From Corynebacterium sp. (lineage in GTDB: Bacteria > Actinomycetota > Actinomycetes > Mycobacteriales > Mycobacteriaceae): a DNA stretch of 9,557 bases. A program made the position numbers and the translations under genes. The stretch is from positions 36,683 to 46,239 of the forward strand of contig NZ_JAUMTY010000015.1 of NCBI RefSeq assembly GCF_030530965.1, written 5' to 3'. The notes beneath the pieces were generated by a model, which was not told the origin of the DNA, ran no database searches, and was given only the letters and a program-made list of their open reading frames with translations. Below, one piece after another: positions 5,099 through 9,557 of the stretch (positions within the stretch are counted from its first letter, which is position 1; each line of letters starts with the position of its first letter).

Positions 5099-7372
5099 AT
5101 GACCAACACAACGATCCACTGGGACACCGACGATTCCGGCATCGTCACCCTGACCATGGACGACCCCGCCTCGCCCGTCAACACGATGAACGACGCGTTC
5201 CGCGCGAGCCTTCACGACACCGTGGAGAAGCTCACCGCCGCCGTCGAGGACAAGACCGTCACGGGCGTCATTATTACGTCTGCGAAGAAAACGTTCTTCG
5301 CCGGTGGCGATATCACCTCCATGATTAATACCGGCCCCGAGGACGCCCAAGCCACCTACGACATGCTAACCAGCATGAAAAAGGATCTTCGCGCGCTGGA
5401 AACGCTCGGCGTGCCCGTTGTCGCCGCGATTAACGGAGCGGCCCTCGGAGGCGGGTTAGAAATCGCGTTGAGCTGTCACTATCGCATCGCCGCCGATGCC
5501 AAAGGCTCCAAGATTGGCCTTCCCGAAGTCACCCTGGGGCTCCTCCCCGGTGGTGGCGGAGTGACACGCACCGTCCGCATGTTGGGAATTCAGGAAGCAC
5601 TCATGTCGGTGCTCACCACCGGCAAGCGCATGCGCCCTGAGCAGGCGAAAGGTCTCGGCCTTATCGACGATGTCGTCGCCCCGGACGCGCTTATCGACGC
5701 CGCACGCGAGTGGCTGGCCAGCAACCCGGAGCCCTCACAACCATGGGACCGGGAGGGCTACCGCATTCCTGGCGGAACCCCCACATCACCCAAGCTAGCG
5801 AGCATTCTTCCGTCCTTCCCCGCGACCGTGACCAAGCAGATCAAGGGCGCGCCCATGCCCGCGCCGAAAGCGATCCTGTCCGCAGCGGTTGAGGGGGCGC
5901 AGGTGGACTTCGACCACGCCCTCGACATAGAAACCCGGTACTTCGTTGAGCTGGTCACCGGCCCCACCGCAACCAACATGATGCAGGCATTTTTCTTCGA
6001 TCTGCAGCACTGTAATGGTGGAGGTTCGCGCCCCAAGAACGTCGAGAAAAAGAAGTTTAAAAAGCTGGGCATGGTCGGCGCGGGAATGATGGGCGCCGGC
6101 ATTGCCTATGTCGCAGCAAAGGCGGGGCTCGAGGTCGCGCTGAAGGACGTCGAACTCGCCAATGCCGAACGCGGCAAGGCGTACTCCGAGGGGCTAGAGA
6201 AGAAAGCGCTGGACCGGGGACGTACCACCGCCGAAAAATCGCAAGCACTCCTGGACCGCATCACCCCGACGGCCGACTACGCCGACCTTGCCGATTGCGA
6301 CATCGTCATCGAAGCGGTCTTCGAAAACACCGAGCTCAAGCACAAAGTGTGGGCCGAAATCGAAGAAGCCGTCCCCGACGACTGCCTCCTCGGGTCGAAC
6401 ACCTCGACGCTGCCGATCACGGGCCTTGCCGAGGGCGTCACTCGCCCACAGAACTTCATCGGCATCCACTTCTTCTCCCCCGTGGACAAGATGCCACTCA
6501 TCGAGGTCATCAAAGGCGACAAAACCGACGACGAGACTCTCGCCGGGGCGCTCGACTTCGCGCAACAAATCCGCAAGACGCCCATCGTCGTCAATGATTC
6601 TCGCGGGTTCTACACATCGCGCGTGATCGGGTTCATGCTGGATGAATCGCTGCGGATGCTCGCTGAGGGCATCGACCCGGCCGTCATCGAAGCGGCAGGT
6701 CGCCAAGCCGGCTATCCGGCACCGCCACTGCAGCTGACTGACGAACTCAACCTCAAGCTCGTGCGCAAGATCAACACCGAGAATGCTAAGGCCGCCAAAG
6801 CAGCCGGTATTCAGGTTGACGACGGAGGCGTCGGCACGATTGTCGATGCCATGCTCGACGACTATGACCGGCCGGGCAAACTCGAGGGCCGAGGGTTTTA
6901 CACCTACGCCGACGGGAAACGCACCGGCCTGTGGGAGGGCCTGTGGACTGAGCTGGGGGCCGGTCGCGTGTCCATCGGCGACTACGAAACAAAAGTGTCT
7001 GACGGGGACCATGTCGGGCGACGTGGCGATGCCCCTAACCAACCCTCCGAGGATGCTCCCACCTTCGCTGACCTGCGGGAACGGATCCTCTTCGCCGAAG
7101 CCTTGGAAACACAAAAATGTGTCGACGAGGGCGTGCTGATGGACGATGCCGACGCCAACATCGGCTCGATCATGGGGATCGGATTCCCGGCGTGGACCGG
7201 GGGAACGCGGCAGTTCATCAAGAATTACGCCCGGCCTGAGGATGCTGACCTCCCCGAGAATGCGGGGGAGGATTACCCCACCCGCGGCATCCCCGGATTC
7301 GTCGCACGTGCCCGCGAACTCGCCGCGAAATACGGGGAGCGCTTCGAGCCTATGAAGTCATTGACGCAGTGA
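5099..7372 (+). CDS. fadB: Fatty-acid oxidation multifunctional protein: enoyl-CoA hydratase / 3-hydroxyacyl-CoA dehydrogenase
   Basis: A 757-residue fusion enzyme of the usual FadB architecture, catalysing hydration of enoyl-CoA and NAD-dependent oxidation of the 3-hydroxyacyl-CoA formed. Residues 1 to about 190 are a crotonase domain with the oxyanion segment NGAALGGGLE and both catalytic glutamates, Glu121 and Glu143 (in GLPEVTLGLLPGGGG). After a linker, the dehydrogenase begins near residue 320 with the NAD motif GAGMMG (327-332) and continues through catalytic His457 in GIHFFSP and the NDSRGFYTSR segment; the C-terminal helical dehydrogenase domain fills the rest. No key residue is missing. 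ATG 5099 has AAGGAG (5087-5092) six bases upstream. The upstream fadA supplies the thiolase step. The last 15 bp overlap the end of the oppositely directed FUSC gene. Confidence 0.96.
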   Translation: MTNTTIHWDTDDSGIVTLTMDDPASPVNTMNDAFRASLHDTVEKLTAAVEDKTVTGVIITSAKKTFFAGGDITSMINTGPEDAQATYDMLTSMKKDLRALETLGVPVVAAINGAALGGGLEIALSCHYRIAADAKGSKIGLPEVTLGLLPGGGGVTRTVRMLGIQEALMSVLTTGKRMRPEQAKGLGLIDDVVAPDALIDAAREWLASNPEPSQPWDREGYRIPGGTPTSPKLASILPSFPATVTKQIKGAPMPAPKAILSAAVEGAQVDFDHALDIETRYFVELVTGPTATNMMQAFFFDLQHCNGGGSRPKNVEKKKFKKLGMVGAGMMGAGIAYVAAKAGLEVALKDVELANAERGKAYSEGLEKKALDRGRTTAEKSQALLDRITPTADYADLADCDIVIEAVFENTELKHKVWAEIEEAVPDDCLLGSNTSTLPITGLAEGVTRPQNFIGIHFFSPVDKMPLIEVIKGDKTDDETLAGALDFAQQIRKTPIVVNDSRGFYTSRVIGFMLDESLRMLAEGIDPAVIEAAGRQAGYPAPPLQLTDELNLKLVRKINTENAKAAKAAGIQVDDGGVGTIVDAMLDDYDRPGKLEGRGFYTYADGKRTGLWEGLWTELGAGRVSIGDYETKVSDGDHVGRRGDAPNQPSEDAPTFADLRERILFAEALETQKCVDEGVLMDDADANIGSIMGIGFPAWTGGTRQFIKNYARPEDADLPENAGEDYPTRGIPGFVARARELAAKYGERFEPMKSLTQ

Positions 7373-9142
7373 CGTAGGCCGAGCCGCCACCAGCACGCGT
7401 TTCATGAGGTCGCTGGCGTTGTTCGTGTCCAGCGGGACGCCATCGATCGCGGGCAAGCGTCGGATCATTTCGTTCAAGGCCCGGCGCGCCCGGCGCGCAT
7501 CGATCACCTCGTCCGGGTTTTCCACCCAGCAGCCGCACAACACAACATAGGAGAACTCGTTAATCAGTGCCGAGAGGTCCTCCCACTCGGCCAGGCCCTT
7601 AGGGAGGTCGCGGGCATAAAGCTCCTCCATCCGACGGGATGCGCTGAGCTCCAGCAGCACTTGGCGTCGCGCCACAATGCCCGGGCGCGTCAGGTCCGTC
7701 CGTTCCGCCACATAATCCAGCAGGAAACCGTCGGCAAGAAGAACACGGCGAGCCTGCCTCCGCACGATCGAGGTCGGGGCCCGGGAGGATCCTGTCACCC
7801 ACAACACAAAGAGAGCCACGATGGCGCCGATAATTGTCTCGCCCGCGCGCTGGGAGACGATTTGGGTTGCGGTCAGGTTGTTGGTGGGCGCGGTGTTGAG
7901 GATCAGGAGGAGCATGGCGGTGATCCACACCGACCCCAACGCGTAGTTGCGGCCGATGGTGAAGAGGGTGGTCGAGTACAGCAGGGCGCAAATCAGGAGC
8001 AGGGGTACTGTCGGCGGGTCGATCACGTGGATGACGCCGAAGAGGGCGATACCGACCAAGGTGCCGACGACGCGATCGAACCCGCGGTGCGTTGTACTAA
8101 TCCGGTCTTTGCCCAAGCTCAGTACCATCGCGGAGGTCATCACCGCCCAGTACGGGTGGCCAAAACCCAGGCCGTAGGTCAGCGCGCCTGTCAGGAAGAT
8201 CGACATGCCCATGCGCAGGCCAATCTGCACCGCCGCCGAGCGGAAACTCAGCGACCATTTCACACGACGAAGAGCCGACGGCGGGCCCAAATGCGGCGAT
8301 ACCCGCGACAGTTTCGGCGCGTGATCTGCATTGACGCGGTACTTCATCTTGCGGAGCGTATGCCACCGACGCCACACGACGGCTTCCACAAACTGCGTGT
8401 GAATATCCCGCGTCTTTTTCTCCGCGTACCGGCCGAACGCCGAAAATGGTTTAAGTTGACGCCCCCAGCCGTATCCCAAGCGCACATCTTCCAGGGCCGT
8501 GAAAACCGCTGCGTGCGCGGCCACGCGACGCCGCGCGGCCTCGGTGTGGGTGAGGTTTTCTTCACGCATCGCTTCCACGGCGTCCTCCGCCGCGGTGATG
8601 TCATCGCGCATCGCCTTGTTCCGGTCCACCAGCTGCAGCCCCATCGAAATGCACAGCGCCAGGACGAACCCGCAGGCGCCTGCCGTCACGAGAGTAACCC
8701 CGTCGACACCCCTGGTAGGAAGGTATGTTGCCACAGCACAGGCGATGACGTACTGCATGGCGCCCGGGGGGAAGGTAATCAAGCTGTGGTAGACGATGCT
8801 GCCGAAGCAGCCCATCAGGGCCATCACCACAACCATGAGCATGATGTTGCCGGAGATCGCAACACCCAGGGCCTGCGACGCAACGAAACACACGCCGAAA
8901 ACGACGAGAATACGGAGCCGGCGCAGCGGGGGCATATCGCGGGCGGACATCGCGATGAATACGCCCGTCAGGCCCGGCATCGCCAGCACTGGCGAGAAAA
9001 CAATGGCCAAGGTGAAAAGGGTGACGAGGCCCGTAATCATCCCGTGGATCGTGTACCGACCCGTCCCCGGAGATTCCGGCAGAGAGAAAAAGTTACGGAC
9101 TTCCCGCCCGGAAAGCTCCCAAAACCTATTCCACCATTTCAC
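7358..9142 (-). CDS. FUSC-family inner-membrane protein
   Basis: A 594-residue membrane protein with two similar halves: an N-terminal block of hydrophobic helices (about residues 33-160), a basic, helical cytoplasmic stretch (about 170-300), a second helical block (about 300-445) and a cytoplasmic C-terminal domain. The second block carries the FUSC signature: GHPYWAVMTSAMVLSLGKD (328-346) followed by THRGFDRVVGTLVG (351-364). Relatives include the AaeB aromatic-acid efflux proteins and the YccS/YhfK group, so export of a small organic anion is possible; the substrate is unknown here. The start is GTG 9142, the only usual start codon between the in-frame TAG (9148-9146) and the first conserved segment. 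A recognisable ribosome site is absent at normal distance (GAGGAG lies 15 bases away), suggesting translation coupled to the upstream gene, whose stop is three bases before. Confidence 0.88.
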   Translation of the reverse strand: MKWWNRFWELSGREVRNFFSLPESPGTGRYTIHGMITGLVTLFTLAIVFSPVLAMPGLTGVFIAMSARDMPPLRRLRILVVFGVCFVASQALGVAISGNIMLMVVVMALMGCFGSIVYHSLITFPPGAMQYVIACAVATYLPTRGVDGVTLVTAGACGFVLALCISMGLQLVDRNKAMRDDITAAEDAVEAMREENLTHTEAARRRVAAHAAVFTALEDVRLGYGWGRQLKPFSAFGRYAEKKTRDIHTQFVEAVVWRRWHTLRKMKYRVNADHAPKLSRVSPHLGPPSALRRVKWSLSFRSAAVQIGLRMGMSIFLTGALTYGLGFGHPYWAVMTSAMVLSLGKDRISTTHRGFDRVVGTLVGIALFGVIHVIDPPTVPLLLICALLYSTTLFTIGRNYALGSVWITAMLLLILNTAPTNNLTATQIVSQRAGETIIGAIVALFVLWVTGSSRAPTSIVRRQARRVLLADGFLLDYVAERTDLTRPGIVARRQVLLELSASRRMEELYARDLPKGLAEWEDLSALINEFSYVVLCGCWVENPDEVIDARRARRALNEMIRRLPAIDGVPLDTNNASDLMKRVLVAARPTSLRQ

Positions 9143-9145
9143 CAG

Positions 9146-9557
9146 CTATGACCACGTCTCCTCGGCCCAATGATCCCCACGATTCAAGAACAGTCGCGAA
9201 GTCAAGGTGTACCCCGCAACGTCGGCTTCCATTATCGACCCGTCCACGCTCAACAACAATTCCGGCTTACCAATGTGGTTGCGGTAGTTGTCGATCGCCT
9301 CGGACAGGATCATGACACCGCGAACGTCGGGGCCGTCGTGGTAGGACTGCTCCGCCCGATCGATGCGAACCAGCAGGTCACCGGCTTTGTTGCGCATCAT
9401 GTCCACATCAACATGGACGCCGTCCGCCGACACCAACCCCAGGTGGGAGCGGTGACGCGGCTCGGGAATATCCCGACGCACGCCCACCACGGTGCCGTAC
9501 ACATTCGTTTCGGGGATGATTGCGGAATCAATCACTCCCGACGCCACATCTGCCGCT
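9146..9557 (-). CDS. Unrecognised protein, 5' end missing
   Basis: I do not recognise this product. 136 codons are visible on the minus strand, open to the window edge; a GTG at 9547 could be read as a start, but nothing supports it and the frame continues beyond the window, so the gene is probably longer. The visible part is soluble, with alternating hydrophobic residues suggesting beta strands, several Asp-rich stretches (VHVDVDMM, LLVRIDRAE) and no membrane segment or cysteine. It ends HWAEETWS at TAG 9148-9146, three bases before the FUSC start and in the same frame. The tight spacing indicates one transcript with the FUSC gene and possibly a linked function. Codon usage is GC-rich like its neighbour, which supports it being a real gene. 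Confidence 0.6.
   Translation of the reverse strand, partial: AADVASGVIDSAIIPETNVYGTVVGVRRDIPEPRHRSHLGLVSADGVHVDVDMMRNKAGDLLVRIDRAEQSYHDGPDVRGVMILSEAIDNYRNHIGKPELLLSVDGSIMEADVAGYTLTSRLFLNRGDHWAEETWS

Noticed and set aside
6194..7114. 306-codon open frame on the minus strand inside fadB
   Set aside because: A shadow of the fadB dehydrogenase domain; no start signal and no family pattern.
7661..9151. 496-codon open frame on the plus strand opposite the FUSC gene
   Set aside because: The product is Arg, His and Gln-rich with no domain, while the minus-strand frame has clear membrane helices and the FUSC signature.

Overview
The window looks like an ordinary chromosomal stretch from a high-GC actinobacterium, most probably a Corynebacterium or close mycolata relative. 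The clues are a DUF3068 (PorA-family) envelope protein, a fadA-fadB pair of actinobacterial type, actinobacterial TANANT-like -10 elements, a CRP/GlxR-like half-site pair and GTG starts. The genus is an inference; there is no rRNA or other marker to settle it. I see no tRNA, rRNA, CRISPR array, transposase, phage gene or defence island.

Layout. On the plus strand: the 3' part of a DUF3068 protein gene (1-834, start outside the window); a 188-bp gap with a possible terminator hairpin and a strong AT-rich inverted repeat; a Dcu-type C4-dicarboxylate transporter (1023-2333); 42 bp later a flavin-dependent oxidoreductase of the FMO type (2376-3542); a 225-bp gap with a candidate promoter, a GlxR-like palindrome and a two-copy 19-bp tandem repeat; then fadA (thiolase, 3768-5000) and fadB (enoyl-CoA hydratase/3-hydroxyacyl-CoA dehydrogenase, 5099-7372), separated by 98 bp holding three 11-bp phased repeats and a possible internal promoter. 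On the minus strand, converging on fadB: a FUSC-family membrane protein (9142-7358, overlapping the fadB end by 15 bp) preceded by the 3' part of an unrecognised gene (9557-9146).

How the genes work together. FadB and FadA together supply hydration, oxidation and thiolytic cleavage of fatty acyl-CoA, the last three steps of each beta-oxidation round, giving acetyl-CoA. The Dcu-type carrier would exchange or take up C4-dicarboxylates such as fumarate, malate, succinate or aspartate, so both loci touch central carbon supply, but nothing in the sequence ties them into one system. The FMO-like enzyme has no substrate I can infer. The FUSC protein and its upstream partner look like a tightly coupled two-gene unit read from outside the window.

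The coding content is conventional. The parts most worth checking are regulatory: the inverted repeat before the transporter gene, the probable leaderless start of the oxidoreductase gene, and the repeats in the two fad leaders.
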